Below, one piece after another: positions 1-11,199 of a DNA stretch of 64,000 bases; position 1 is the first letter of the stretch, and each line of letters starts with the position of its first letter. Made by a program: the position numbers and the translations under genes. Origin of the DNA: Bolinopsis microptera (taxonomy: Eukaryota; Ctenophora; Tentaculata; Lobata; Bolinopsidae); NCBI RefSeq assembly GCF_026151205.1, contig NC_087074.1:15188667-15252666 (forward strand), written 5' to 3'. Below the pieces are notes generated by a model that saw nothing but the letters and a program-made list of their open reading frames with translations, had not been told where the DNA came from and searched no databases.

Positions 1-359
1 GCAATCACTGATGACCTTAAAATGTAACACAGTAAAATAAAGATGTATCGAGTAATTATTAGACATATGAATAGGAGTCTAGCAATACGATATTGGGGGC
101 AGGGTCATTTCCAACAAATTAAAATCTACTTAAATCAGAATTACATGTTAAACAACGTGTACACTTATATTGGATATTGGACCAATTTGAAAACAATGAG
201 CATGATATGACCTTCCTTTTGTAGTGCGTACCATGCCTTAATAAGGGCACCTGTTACTAGGTAAGTTATAGAACTCCTGACCCTACTAGTTTTACAACAC
301 AACACAACAATCTTGGGATCATCACAAAACACAATTGAGGTACTAAAAGCTAGATTACT

Positions 360-780
360 GAAGATAACTTTGAAAAACAAAAAATCTTCAGAATACGAGG
401 AGATATTTCAGAAGATCATAAATTGAAACTTTTCTGTCGTTTCCTTGACCAAAATTTCGCAGTTTTGACTGAAGTTTTCTTGAACGACCATTTTACAGGG
501 TCACTGAGGATGGCACAAGACACGATTGAGGTGTACTCAAAGTTCTATTCTCAAAGAAAGCTTTGATAAACGGAAAATCATCAGTATATAAATAGAGATT
601 TTGGAAGATTTTTGATGAGGAGCTTTTCTGCCGTCCCCTTGACCGAATTTTCGCGGTTTTAGCTGAAATTTTGACCAGTGACCAATCAGTGAGGTCGGTG
701 AGAGTGACACAAGTTGCCATCAAGTCACTGGAAGCAGAATAGCCGGAGAAAATTCTGTCAAAAATTGTCAAGGTTAGCAA
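360..780. repeat. Diverged ~180-bp tandem repeat, site 1
   Basis: Two consecutive diverged units. One covers roughly 400-530 (gaccattttacagggtcact core) and one roughly 540-750 (aaaatcatcagtatataaat core). The same two unit types, here called A and B, recur at 2100-2700 as A-B-A and at 6335-6760 as B-A. On the minus strand the units read as partly open protein-like text with the shared phrases TDLTDWSLVK and SVKTVKF, but every copy carries stops. I read it as a decayed repeat, possibly of coding origin, and assign no function. Confidence 0.75.
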
Positions 781-1600
781 CACAAAATTTCTTGGTGTAG
801 TAATTGATGAAAAACTTAGCTGGGGCCCACATATAGAATTTTTTTTTAAAATTAGATCCACTACAGGAGCACTTAACAGGATTAAACATTCAGTTCCAGG
901 GGAACACTACCAAAAAATATACTCTGCGTTATTAGAATCACATCTTGCAAGTACGGAATAAGTGTTTGGGGCTCAGCCCTCAAAGACCAACCAAACGACA
1001 AGCTGTTCATAACTCAGAAACGTTGTATAAGAATACTTTTTGGAGACCTCAATGCATATCTCGACAAACATGCTACTTGTGCACGAGCCAGACCTTATAC
1101 AAAACAGAGGTTAGGAGCTGCTTTTTTCGAAAAAGAGCACACCAAGCCCATTTTTAATCGACTAAAAAGCTAAAATTGCTTACTGTTCAAAACTTGTACA
1201 AATACCACTGTATATCTGAGATATTTCGAATTATGAAATTTCGCACTCCATACTCGTTGTATTGTACTATAGACTCATCAAAACGTGATACAAGCAATGT
1301 CATAATCCTCCCAAGAAAAACCAACACGTTTCTTTACAATTTACATAGCCTCCAAATTGTGGTATAGCATACATAAACGGATTCTAAATGAGGATTGGGA
1401 AATCCTCACTACTTCTGTATCTTTGGTTAAATTAAGCTGTAAAACTATCATCCTAGGATCCCAATCCATCAACAATAATAATACTAGGACGTACCACAAC
1501 TTTCACATCGTCCCTCACTCAGTCACAGACCAAACCAGTTCATCACTCACTCACCAAATTTCCGACCCAATATCTATTGAAGTGGCGAAGATTTTCTAGA
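761..1600 (+). pseudogene. Degenerate LINE (non-LTR retrotransposon) 3' end
   Basis: Three-frame reading gives the C-terminal part of a non-LTR reverse transcriptase. It begins with FLGVVIDEKLSW, passes a KRCIRILFGD segment and continues through FFEKEHTKPIF; the C-terminal tail runs on to about 1600 with a KLWYSIHKRI segment. At least two frameshifts break it, near 950 and 1130. The catalytic palm core (xADD) is absent, so this is a 5'-truncated dead copy. It sits directly beside the site-1 tandem repeat. Confidence 0.75.
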
Positions 1601-1639
1601 CAAATGACATATCGATATTATTGCTGCAGCAGATACAAA

Positions 1640-2060
1640 TTCTAACATTATTATATTCTCAACCATTTGAACCATTACATTAACGAGGAAATTCAATCCT
1701 CAACTTAACTTTTACTGTTTTTAACTGATATGATGACATTAACTTTTAACTAATGTTGTCACATACTTTTTCTAAGTGTGGTGACTTGGGGTCCATAAAT
1801 ATAACAATACAAGCTGATAAACCAAAAAGAACAACTGGGGTAGGGAGGTAGCCCTGGTGGGTGCGTAAACTTTACGGTCTGCTCTCTCCAAGATCAGCCT
1901 GCTTCTCCATTTTACCGTGAAGCCTAATTTCTAGTTTTTATAAATACAATGAAAGTGCATGTTTACTAATCTTAATCTACTTAACAACTCAATAGTTCAA
2001 GTCACCATACCCGTAGTATATTCCTTGGTAATAGAATAACTTTAAAGTTTTTCAAATTGT
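1640..2060. other. Intergenic, no gene seen
   Basis: AT-rich sequence after the LINE tail. I see no ORF with protein-like composition, no RNA gene and no clear repeat. Confidence 0.6.
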
Positions 2061-2099
2061 TGCTATAATTGATTTAAATAAAAATTTGCTGTTTTCTTG

Positions 2100-2700
2100 A
2101 AATTTGTTGTTTTCTTAAAACTTTGATGCTTGAATGAAAATTTTGAATATGTCCTACTGGTAGGAAATATTCGAATTTCAGCTCTCTGCAACCCAAATTT
2201 CACTGTTTTGACTGAATTTTTCTTGATTGACCATCTTACAGGGTCACTGAGGATGGCACAAGACACGATTGAGGTGTACTCAAAGTTCTATTCCCAAAGA
2301 AAGCTTTGATAAACGGAAAATCATCAGTATATAAATAGAGATTTTGGAAGATTTTTGAAGAGGAGCCTTTCTGACGTCCCCTTGACCGAAATTTCACGGT
2401 TTTTACTGAACTTTTGACCAGTGACCATTGACCAATCAGTGAGGTCGGTGAGAGTGACACAAGTCACCATCAAGGTACTGGAAGCAATCAGACGCAGTAT
2501 ATCTGGAGAAAACTTTGATGCAATGAAAATTTTGAATATGTCCTACCGGTAGGACATATTCGAATTTCAGCTCTCTGCGACCCAAATTTCACTGTTTTGA
2601 CTGAATTTTTCTTGATTGACCATCTTACAGGGTCACGTCACTGAGGATGGTACAAGACACGATTTAGATGTACTCAAAGTTCTATTCCCAAAACTTCTAT
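2100..2700. repeat. Diverged ~180-bp tandem repeat, site 2 (A-B-A)
   Basis: Three units in tandem. Type A occurs at about 2120-2265 and again at about 2520-2690, both with the tcctac-ggtaggacatattc palindromic core and the acagggtcac motif. Type B lies between, at about 2270-2480. The two A copies are much closer to each other than to B, so the pair was probably amplified as a dimer. Minus-strand reading is protein-like but broken. Confidence 0.8.
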
Positions 2701-2732
2701 CTAAATTTTTTTAAAGTTTTAGATGTTATAAA

Positions 2733-2880
2733 GGGGGGGGGGGGGGGTACCACTGTCCATTTTGTCCATTTTGTCTTTGTCTTTTTTTACATATTTTTGT
2801 GAAGGACAGTGTTTTGGGGACAAAATGGACAATACTAGGGACAAAAGGGACAAAAATTTTGGACAAATGAGACAAAAAAT
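2733..2880. repeat. Poly-G run plus TTTTGTCC minisatellite, inverted
   Basis: A G run of about 15 is followed by ttttgtcc repeats and then by the complementary ggacaaaa repeats (about 2819-2880). Both orientations of the same 8-9 bp motif are therefore present and could form a hairpin. The same motif forms a longer one-direction array at 3290-3490. Confidence 0.8.
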
Positions 2881-3284
2881 TAGACAAGCTCAAATGTAGA
2901 GAATGTATATATATTCTACTCGACATCAACAATTTAGATTTTCATGTCAGTGTTTTGCTGTACTTAGAATCAACTGAAACCACTGAAGGGACTGAAATAA
3001 GCAGAATTCATCAACGGCATCACATAAATAAATGTGTACACGGTTCAGTCAATATTTCATTAATCCCATTAATCAAGTGGTGATATCAAAAAAGTCATCA
3101 TCTTATAATATCATAACGCTCATAGCGGCCAGAAGCAGATACCCAGACCCACACAATTACTTTTCCATTAACAATATGCCGACAATATCAAGCTAATGGG
3201 TATTCGCTTTTTCCTATGAAGTAGGAGAAAAAGCATGCCCGTCCTCTAATCAAGATTTTCTTATTCCTCCTCTTTTTCCTGAAC

Positions 3285-3500
3285 ATTTGTCTCGTTTGTC
3301 CCTGTCCATTTTGTCCATTTTGTCCATTTTTTCCATTTTGTTTATTTTGTCCCTGTCTTTTTGTCCATTTTGTCCTTTTTGTCCCCGTCTTTTTTGTCTT
3401 TTTTGTCTTTTTTGTCTTTTTTGTCCCTATTATCTTTTTTTGTCCCTTTTGTCCCTCTTGTCCCTTTTGTCCCTTTTGTCTTTGTCTTTTTTCAGTTTTT
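3285..3500 (+). repeat. TTTTGTCC/TTTTGTCT minisatellite
   Basis: About 200 bases of imperfect 8-12 bp repeats (ttttgtcc, ttttgtct) with strong strand asymmetry. It happens to be open in one frame, giving a leucine/serine-rich string that joins the LINE ORF downstream. I regard that fusion as accidental. Confidence 0.9.
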
Positions 3501-3504
3501 TTTG

Positions 3505-4384
3505 TGCAGGAATAAAATGGACAGTGGTTAAAAATAAGATTAAATTATTTGCAGATGATCTCAAGTTAGTTTGTAATGCAGCTAACCATGGAAGTGTATC
3601 TGATGATATTTTAGAACTCGAAAATTGGGAGAGTATTTGTCACTTAAACTTCAATCCTGCCAAGTGTAAAGTAGTTCATATTAATCTGAATAATAATCCT
3701 AACTTGAACTATATTGTAAATGGAGTAGAACTAGAAGTATCTGCACAGGAAAAAGATTTGGGGGTTATTACCCATAGCTCCTTGCTTTGGAATGAACAGA
3801 TAAAAGCATGTATTTCTAAAGCAAATCGTATGATCTGCTGGATTGTAAGGAACTTAGTTATTAGAGAACAGGTTGTAATGATAGCTATTTATAAAGCTTT
3901 GATAAGACCTCATCTTGAGTATTGTGTCCAATTGTGGAATCCAGTTGCGGCTCATGGAAGTCGGGGGACTGTTTTGGAGCTGGAGAGCGTCCAGAGGCGG
4001 TTTACACGTCTTATTGATGAGGTGGGTACTCTTCCGTACAGCCGTAGACTGGATATTCTCAATTTGACAACGCTGGCAGAGCGGCGAATACGTGGGGACC
4101 TTGTTGAAGCTTTTAAAGTAACTAGTGGTTTGACTGAATATGGATCGGGTTTGTTCAGATTGAGCAGATCTGGTCTTAATCTTGTTTCAACCAATAGATG
4201 TAGTAAGAGTGTAACTAAAGTGAAGAATCTCCAGTCTTCTTTTCTTCCGGAGCGAGTCATTCCTTATTGGAACAAACTCCCTCCAGATGTCAAGAACTGC
4301 TCGACAGTTTTAAGCTTTAAAGTTAGATTGGAAGGATTTAAGAAAGAAATGATTTCTAAAATCAGTGTTCTTCAACCAGCATAA
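3505..4384 (+). CDS. LINE reverse transcriptase C-terminal half (CR1/Rex-type)
   Basis: About 290 residues of intact non-LTR reverse transcriptase. The catalytic LFADDLKLV motif lies near 3545-3571, followed by a thumb-like region (LNFNPAKCKVVHI, EKDLGVITHSSL), the RPHLEYCVQLWNP motif typical of CR1/Rex-type LINEs, and a C-terminal YWNKLPPDVK motif with a TAA stop at 4384. The endonuclease and first RT blocks are missing, so the copy is 5' truncated, as is usual for LINE insertions. Its frame has no disruption, which suggests it is far younger than the copy at 761. The upstream minisatellite is open in the same frame, so a longer ORF starting at 3287 exists on paper; its first ~70 codons are low-complexity. 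Confidence 0.9.
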
Positions 4385-6320
4385 CCATGCTGATCTTGAT
4401 TGGACAAACAAAAATTTCGAATTTAAATTTTGACACCAAGTCTACCCTAGGGTCCACACATCCAAAATGATTATCTTGAACTGTACTTCCTACTGTACTT
4501 CATTACAGTATTAAGATAATATAAAGCAAATCATGTGAATATATGACTACGAAATAGATCTATAGACTTGTCCATAATATTTAATACCGTATTGATGGTT
4601 TTGAATTTTGTATATTGAATTTTAATGTGAAGCGTTTACTCTTCCCCCTCGGCAATTAATTAGAAAGTTAGATTAATGACAACAATTGCCAAATGACGTA
4701 GTAGATATAGATGTTCAATGTTGTAGAGTGATTTCAAGAGTAGTGGTCCACAGGGGCCCGAAAAAGCCGTACAGGCACTTGGGTCCTTATCCTTGTCACT
4801 AGTCCCAATTGGATTCACTTTACACAAAACATGAACGTTTGCAATTTAGACGTACAAATTGGCACGATATTTATTAGAAAGCAAACAGTATAAAATAATA
4901 CGTGCGTGCGCGGCTTGAGCCGCGCCGCATAACAATTTATGCGTTTAGGGGCTGGAGTACGCGTGTTTACAAATTAATGAATTGTTGCATTGTAAATATT
5001 TAAAGTTGACGATATATTATGATTTAATAGTAAATTTTTCAAAGCTGGCTTTGGACTTAGGTAAAATTATAATTTATTTATTTGAAAGAAAAAACCACGG
5101 ATAGTTTTAAATTTACATAGTCGTATAACTATAATCAAGTTAATCCTGTTTTCAAGAATGCGCGGCTTTGGCGGCCAGTTATTGACTTGTACATAAAATT
5201 GAATTTTAAATAGAATTGTGAATGTATTAAAATTTAAAACTTTCAAAACGGAGGCTTATAAATATTATTATATTATGATTGTAAAATAAAGGATAAAATT
5301 TTAAATTTGTTTCACTAAAATTTGTTTCACTTGAAATTGAAAATTAGCTGGGTGGCATTTTCCTTTGCCTTACTAACGTGTGTGAGCGCAGTGTAGTGAG
5401 AAAGTGTTTTTAACTTAGGATTATGATTTATGATTTTTGAACTATTACATTGATAAGATTTATTTTTGATAGGTACTTAATAAAGTTGATGAATTCCCCT
5501 CCCTATTCAAATTTTAAAAATATTTAGTGAAAATTGATTAACGAAGATCTAGATATTGATACATATTATAACCAACATTGCTTATCCTCTGCCTTTTTAA
5601 CAAAGAGCAAATTTTCTTAATGCCTTCTCCCTGTCCTAAAACCAAAACTTCATCCTATTAAAGTAAAGGCCTGTTGTTACCACAAGCTATTATACAGTCC
5701 CTCTCAAAAACATGCCTCAACCTCCATCAAAAACAATTTTAGTTTTCAGTCCTTCTAGTTTCCAAAAATGTACCGAGCTAGTGTTCTGGTGTGCACAAAA
5801 GCCCCTAAGCCCGTGCATTCCTTGCCCCGCTAGCTGCCAGTCCTTGGCAAACTTCCAATAGCAAAGATCAACTAGTCATTTACAAATTGAGCACTGTACA
5901 ATTTTAATTGTTTTAAATATTTGACTTTGTAAAATGAGCTAAAACATTGATTTTATTAGTTTCATTGATTTTATTAGTTTCATTGAGTGTAAATGATTTT
6001 TATTTTTGGAATGTTTCGAATGAAGTTTCAGGGAAAATTGAAGGACCCAGTTATTTAAGCAATAAGGAGAAACATAATGAATATCTTTGGTTCCATCCTT
6101 TTGTGGTAAAGAAGCGTTTTGTAAATCTTTATTCCACTGGGAAGTATTAATGAATTATTTATAGATAATGTATTTGATTTTATTAATTAATAAAATTGAA
6201 TTTAATAAATTATTAATGTTGATGGAAAAATATATTTATTTAAATTATTTTTCTATTTAGTGCAATGATATTTTGTAGACACTTGTGATGATGTTATGTC
6301 ATAATCTTTACTTACTTACT
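4385..6320. other. AT-rich intergenic, no gene seen
   Basis: Roughly 2 kb without a supported gene. There is a short GC-rich hairpin-like stretch around 4905-4930 (gcgcggcttgagccgcgc), and a short tetranucleotide microsatellite (actt)n at about 6305-6330 closes the region. ORFs here are short and compositionally random. Confidence 0.6.
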
Positions 6321-6334
6321 TACTTACTTTAAAG

Positions 6335-6760
6335 AAAGCTTTGATAAACAGAAAATCATCAGTATATATAAATAGAGATTTTGGAAGATTTTTGAAAAGG
6401 AGCTTTTCTGCCGTCCCCTTGACCGAAATTTCACTAACAATTTTACTCTGACAATTTTACTGACAACTTGCAATTTGACCAGTGACCAATCAGTGAGGTC
6501 GGTGAGATTGACACAAGTCGCCATCAAGGTACTGGAAGCAGTATATCTGGAGAAAACTTTGATGCAATGAAAATTTTAAATATGTTTTACCGATATCGAT
6601 AGGACATATTCAAATTTTAGATTTTCGTGACCCAAATTTCACTGTTTTGGCTGAATTTTCTTGAATGACCATTTTACAGGGTCACCGAGGATGACACAAA
6701 ACACAATTGAGGTACTCAAAGTTCTTTTTTTTTAAAGCTTTGATAAACAGAAGATCATCA
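6335..6760. repeat. Diverged ~180-bp tandem repeat, site 3 (B-A)
   Basis: One type-B unit (about 6335-6535, again with the atcatcagtatata core) followed by one type-A unit (about 6545-6720, with the taggacatattc and acagggtcacc motifs). It is 4 kb from site 2 in the same orientation. The minus-strand reading frame is interrupted. Confidence 0.75.
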
Positions 6761-6930
6761 AAATATAAAACTTTCGAAATTTTCCAAAACCGTCGACGAG
6801 TCCAACTCGGTGCGTGTTTTAATAAGTTAGGTTTTAAACTACAATGATTAGCCTGATCTTGTTTTCAGGTCATGAACAAGCGAAGTTTGTAATTGTGGCT
6901 CATTTGTCATTTATAACGTTAATTATTTTT

Positions 6931-7007
6931 ACTGGGCGGCGCTCAGCCTGTCATTCCGCCGAATCTTTATTTGTTTATGAACATAATAGCCTGGGGTCCA
7001 CAGGTAA
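6931..7007 (-). mobile_element. Short GGCGGCGCTCAG element, copy 1
   Basis: About 75 bp reading actgggcggcgctcagcc at one end and cctggggtccacaggta at the other. It is the reverse complement of the copies at 7124-7206 and 9391-9460. Flanks (attattttt on the left, atgattattt on the right) resemble an imperfect target duplication. Confidence 0.7.
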
Positions 7008-7123
7008 TGATTATTTCGATTGACAATGTCAACCCATCAAGATTGTTAATGATATTTTTTGATGCAAAGCAAGAATGATAGTTTGCGCGCGGCGCGTCGA
7101 AGTTCTCCAATTTGTAGCTCGAT

Positions 7124-7206
7124 GCATTACTTGGGGACCTCAGGCTATTATGTTCATAAACACTAGAGATTCGGCGGAATGGCAAGCTGAGCGCCGCCCA
7201 GTAATG
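7124..7206 (+). mobile_element. Short GGCGGCGCTCAG element, copy 2
   Basis: About 80 bp in the opposite orientation to copy 1, which is 117 bp away, so the pair forms an inverted repeat. Two open frames reading GPQAIMFIN on opposite strands are simply this repeat translated. Its flanks (cgatgcat, gcgatgca) are similar but not identical. Confidence 0.7.
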
Positions 7207-7291
7207 CGATGCACTATTGTCCATTGTTCATGGACTAGCCCGGCGCGCGCTATTTCCTTGCACTTGTCTCGGGCCATTTCGAGAAAAGGTG

Positions 7292-7429
7292 GCGCGCGCT
7301 ACGAAGAAATTTAGACCATTCAAATTCGCGTTCGTCAAAATGCAACCACTTCGGTATATCGGCAAAATGCACCACTTTATTGGGTTGACGGATGTTACTC
7401 GTCTAAATTTCTTCGAAGTAGCGCGCGCT
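7292..7429. mobile_element. Small inverted-repeat element with GCGCGCGCTA ends
   Basis: A ~25-bp inverted repeat, gcgcgcgctacgaagaaatt at 7292 onward and its complement ending at 7429, encloses about 85 bp. Part of the right arm (gctactcgtctaaatttctt) recurs at about 7746-7770. It has the size and structure of a MITE and no coding capacity. Confidence 0.7.
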
Positions 7430-7449
7430 GGGATAGTCCATTAACAATT

Positions 7450-8940
7450 GAAAACTATTAATTAACTGGGCCACGCCGAGCTGCGAAGGATTTACATCGT
7501 GAAGACTGAAGCAAGTAAAGTGGCTCAATGCTCATTGTCAGCAGTTGGCTTGATTCACGAATTACATTTCCTTCTCCAGCTTCATGTACGTGCTTCACGC
7601 GCGAAAATCACTTTACAGTCGATCTTCGAGATTGTTCTCAAAATTAAAACTAACTTCATTCAAAGTATTTTCGGACGCTGATTCCGAATCACACCCCCCC
7701 CCCCCGAAAAACTGTCCCGATCACGTGATATGATATTTGACGGATGCTACTCGTCTAAATTTCTTCGACAGAAGAGTTCATCTGCATCACCAAGGCCAAT
7801 CACGTAGTAGATTACCTGGGGAAGCTCCAGTGTAAGGTAATATGTATGTACTACGCCACTACGGCTTAATTAAGAGAGATAGAGATAGAGATTAGATAGA
7901 TATATAATATAAAGAGAATAATTTTACAAAAATGACAGTACACACATGTGCTAGGTGGTGCATGTGTGTGAGTGTGTCACGAACTTTTCATACACATGCG
8001 CTTCCATCATCAATCATACATATACTACACTATAATTATTGAATACATTATGCCATACAATTCCATCCATGACCATCCCACATCTATCCATGGTAAATTT
8101 TAATGTAACTGTGCATGCACCACCCAGCTTACGTGTTAAAAGCATGGCACGATTATAAATATTAGTGTAGACACGACGAAGAAGCAGTTGTTTATGTTGT
8201 GCAGATCTGTGTTAACGTTACGTTAAGTAAACAAACATACACCCACATCACCTCTGATCACCGATGTTTTTTTAGCTAAATAAACATAGACCAGCTAACA
8301 CCGTCTTTTCATCGGTGCATTCCAGCAGCAAACCATTAAACATTTGGTTATGTTTTGCCTTGTTCTATTGTAATACTATAAATTTTGACGAGTTATTATC
8401 TAGTTTCTAGGCCAGGTGGACCTTTAACTTAAATATTTCATCGAACTTGAAGCATGAAGGTTTCTTAAATAATCAAACCACAAACGAGCAATTTACTTGC
8501 AGTTTTAATAGGACGTGGGTAATATGCCAAATTTTTCGATTTGTTGTATATCGCCCAGATAAGATGCATGCGTCAATCGATAGGAAATCAGGAAATGTCT
8601 GTTCAAACTTGACAACAGAATCGACTTTCAATTTTCATGCTGAATATACCAGTTGGTCATGTTTTGCAGATGTAAGAGTTTAAACACCTCACATAGTACA
8701 TACGATTAATGCGCTTTAAATTATCAATTATGACCTTAATTCTTACAAGCAGCAATTATCATGCATGCAGACAATCTGCTAACCTCAAATATAACTGCAT
8801 AATGTCGCCAGGCAAAATTTAACTCTCAGATCATTTAAAAATGCACTTCATCCACAAGATGAGAATATAATTGTATAGCTCATCTCGAATAATTACTAGA
8901 CCTCAGACTGCTATATACTAGGGAGGGCTGAGAAGCAGGA
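7450..8940. other. Intergenic upstream of the tetraspanin gene
   Basis: No supported gene. It contains a C run at about 7694-7706, a fragment of the 7292 element near 7746 and AT-rich DNA. Any 5' UTR exon or promoter of the tetraspanin would be here, but I cannot place one. Confidence 0.5.
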
Positions 8941-8942
8941 AG

Positions 8943-10594
8943 ATGGGTATGTGTGATAACAAAACCAACCTCCTACTAATGGTAGTGAACGGAGTGACGG
9001 TGTTAGTGGGAATACTGGTCACTATTTGTGGGGTCCTGGGGATCCTCAACCAGGCTACTATCCAGGAGTACAGCGGCGGGTTTGTCAACATACTTATTAT
9101 TTCTTGTTTGAACATGGCGTTTAAGCGTTATGTGCCCGATTATTTCCATCAATTTTGCTACTATTGAACAATGTACATTATTATGGACCCTACCGACCAA
9201 CGATATGTTGAGAGAGAATTCAACGTTATCAGTATGCAGATTTCAGGTCATTGTACTCTAAGTAAAAAGACTGAGAGGTGTTATAAATTATGAGGGCCCC
9301 ACCCTTCATTGCAAATCAGCTTCTTGGCACTACTAGTACAACAAGACCTATAGTCTACAGTTTAAACATTCTTGATTCTAAGCAAATGCTTACCTGGGGA
9401 CCCCAGGCTATAATGTTCATAAAGATTCGGCGGAATGACAGGCTGAGCGCCGCCCAGTAAAGCAAATGCTAGATGTTTCACTTTCAGTGCACATGAAAGT
9501 GAAGCAACATGTACAGCCCCTGCCGAAAATCAATATTATGACAAACTGCAAAACTACAGGTCAGGCTTCTCCTACTGAAATTTTCGAAGCAGCCTGAGAG
9601 CCAGAATGCTATCGTCACCGGCACCACAGCACATGTTATTAAAACTCCCCCAAACAGCAACAAACTCTGTGGAGCTCTTCCCATGACCACCCCGGAAATT
9701 CACCCTTCTTCTCACACAGGTACAACATAGAACTGGTGATGTACGGAGTAGTAATTACAGGAGTTATTATTCTACTAGTAGGCGCTGTCGGCTGGTACGC
9801 TGGTCTAACAAGTAGCATCAAGGTGTGCAGGATATATTGTGCCCTCATCCTCATTATTATTCTGCTCCAGGCTGCCTTCGCTGTCGTTGGTAATTATCTT
9901 ATTATTGCAATTATCATTCTTTAAAGAGGATATAGACGAATTTCCGCCAAAATCTTTTCCTATCAGAGTTTTCTTTGAATCAACGTCTTAACCATCGCTG
10001 AACGGATGATAAATGTCTAAATTTCAGAGTACCTACAAAAGGGAGATGTGGTAGAGGAAGTGGAAAGTTACATGAACCAGACCTTCAACGGGACTGCTTA
10101 CAATGACATGACAAACGCCACTCAGCAGATAGTTGACCTTATTCAAGAGAAATTGGAGTGCTGCGGGTAAGGGAATTAAGTTACATTGACTATTTGTCAA
10201 TCATAGAAATTAAACAAATTAACTACTTCGTGCTGTGCTTCCCTTAACTAACATAATATCAAGAACTAGGTTGAAACCAAGACATTGTAATCTGAAACAC
10301 TAAATCACCTTCCTCTCCAGGTTGGAAAATTCGACTGACTGGAAGGGAGATCTGCCAGCCTCTTGCTGCTCCAGTGACCCTAACTCTAACTCTACCGAAG
10401 TGCTTGTTAAGTGTACCACTGAAACCGCCTACGCAGCTGGGTGCAGGGACGAAGCACTAGCCTTCGCTGATAAAGCTGTCATGTTCACATTTTATATCCT
10501 CTGCATAGGATTCTTCTTGGAGATCATGTGTATATTTGCTGCATGCTGGGTAGCCAGGGAGGCTAAAAGGTACTCCAAACTTAGTAGCCAGTAA
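8943..10594 (+). CDS. Tetraspanin family membrane protein, 4 exons
   Basis: Four exons join in frame to a 239-residue protein: 8943-9079, 9720-9889, 10028-10166 and 10321-10594, all with GT/AG borders and consistent phases. Exon 1 encodes a short cytoplasmic start and TM1; exon 2 encodes TM2 and TM3 (VVITGVIILLVGAVGWYAG, then LILIIILLQAAFAVV). Exons 3-4 encode the large extracellular loop with the hallmark CCG (spanning the exon 3/4 junction), PASCC and GC motifs, i.e. six cysteines, and several NxT/NxS glycosylation sites. TM4 (MFTFYILCIGFFLEIMCIF) and a short basic tail end it. Tetraspanins organise receptor and integrin microdomains in the plasma membrane; the specific subfamily cannot be assigned. 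The length is normal for the family. Intron 1 carries a 70-bp mobile element. Confidence 0.93.
9391..9460 (+). mobile_element. 70-bp element with 10-bp target duplication
   Basis: Copy 3 of the GGCGGCGCTCAG element, in tetraspanin intron 1. It begins tacctggggaccccaggc and ends gcgccgcccagtaa, and is flanked on both sides by the identical 10-mer agcaaatgct (9381-9390 and 9461-9470). The duplication fixes the ends of the element. Terminal inverted repeats are short (about TTAC-TGGG). Confidence 0.85.
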
Positions 10595-11199
10595 CTCCTA
10601 AACTGTTTGATATTGTCTAGTTATTGTGGCCAGTCTGAGTGGTCACGTTATTGGATATTTGGTATTTCTATTATTTACATTTACCCCTCCGTAAACATAG
10701 AATGAGCTAAATAGTAATACCCAAGGCCAACGCCCTTCCCCTCGGCTGATGCCGCAATATATAGACTAATATGAAGTGCACTGCTGCGAGGCGGCAGAGT
10801 ATTTACTGCAGTGAAGCAACCGCCTTTTGCGGAACCGCTGCACTAAAAGTACCTAAATGAGACGATTATTTTAGGATTTTACTTGATTTGCAAAGGGAAT
10901 TTAGTATTAGGGTTTATTTTAAATTGGGGATGTTTTAAAGCATCATTTAGTTACACTTACCTAAAATGTGTATTATTTCTCAATATCAGGGACCGAAAAG
11001 AAATTTCATAAATGACAGGTTTTAACTTAAAGTCAAATACTTCATACAATATCAAATGGAAATAAATAAAAGATATCCGTCGGTGAGCATCAAAATATCG
11101 CTACACAGCGACCAGCGAAGTGATAGAAATAAGATGTGAGCTCTAAGTATAAATGTTAAAATAATTAATAAAAGCAGAAAAATAAAGCTTCTCGCCTTA
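10595..11199. other. 3' UTR / intergenic between convergent genes
   Basis: Lies between the tetraspanin stop and the SF3B4 stop, which face each other. A small imperfect hairpin (agtgcactgctgcgaggcgg with ccgctgcact) sits near 10775-10845, and candidate plus-strand AATAAA signals occur near 11060. No gene is seen. Confidence 0.5.

Noticed and set aside
3287-3504. Leu/Ser/Phe-rich N-terminus fused to the LINE ORF
   Set aside because: It is the translated TTTTGTCC minisatellite, not a domain or membrane segment.
8447-8683. 78-residue plus-strand ORF upstream of the tetraspanin
   Set aside because: No signal peptide, domain or splice logic; AT-rich chance ORF.
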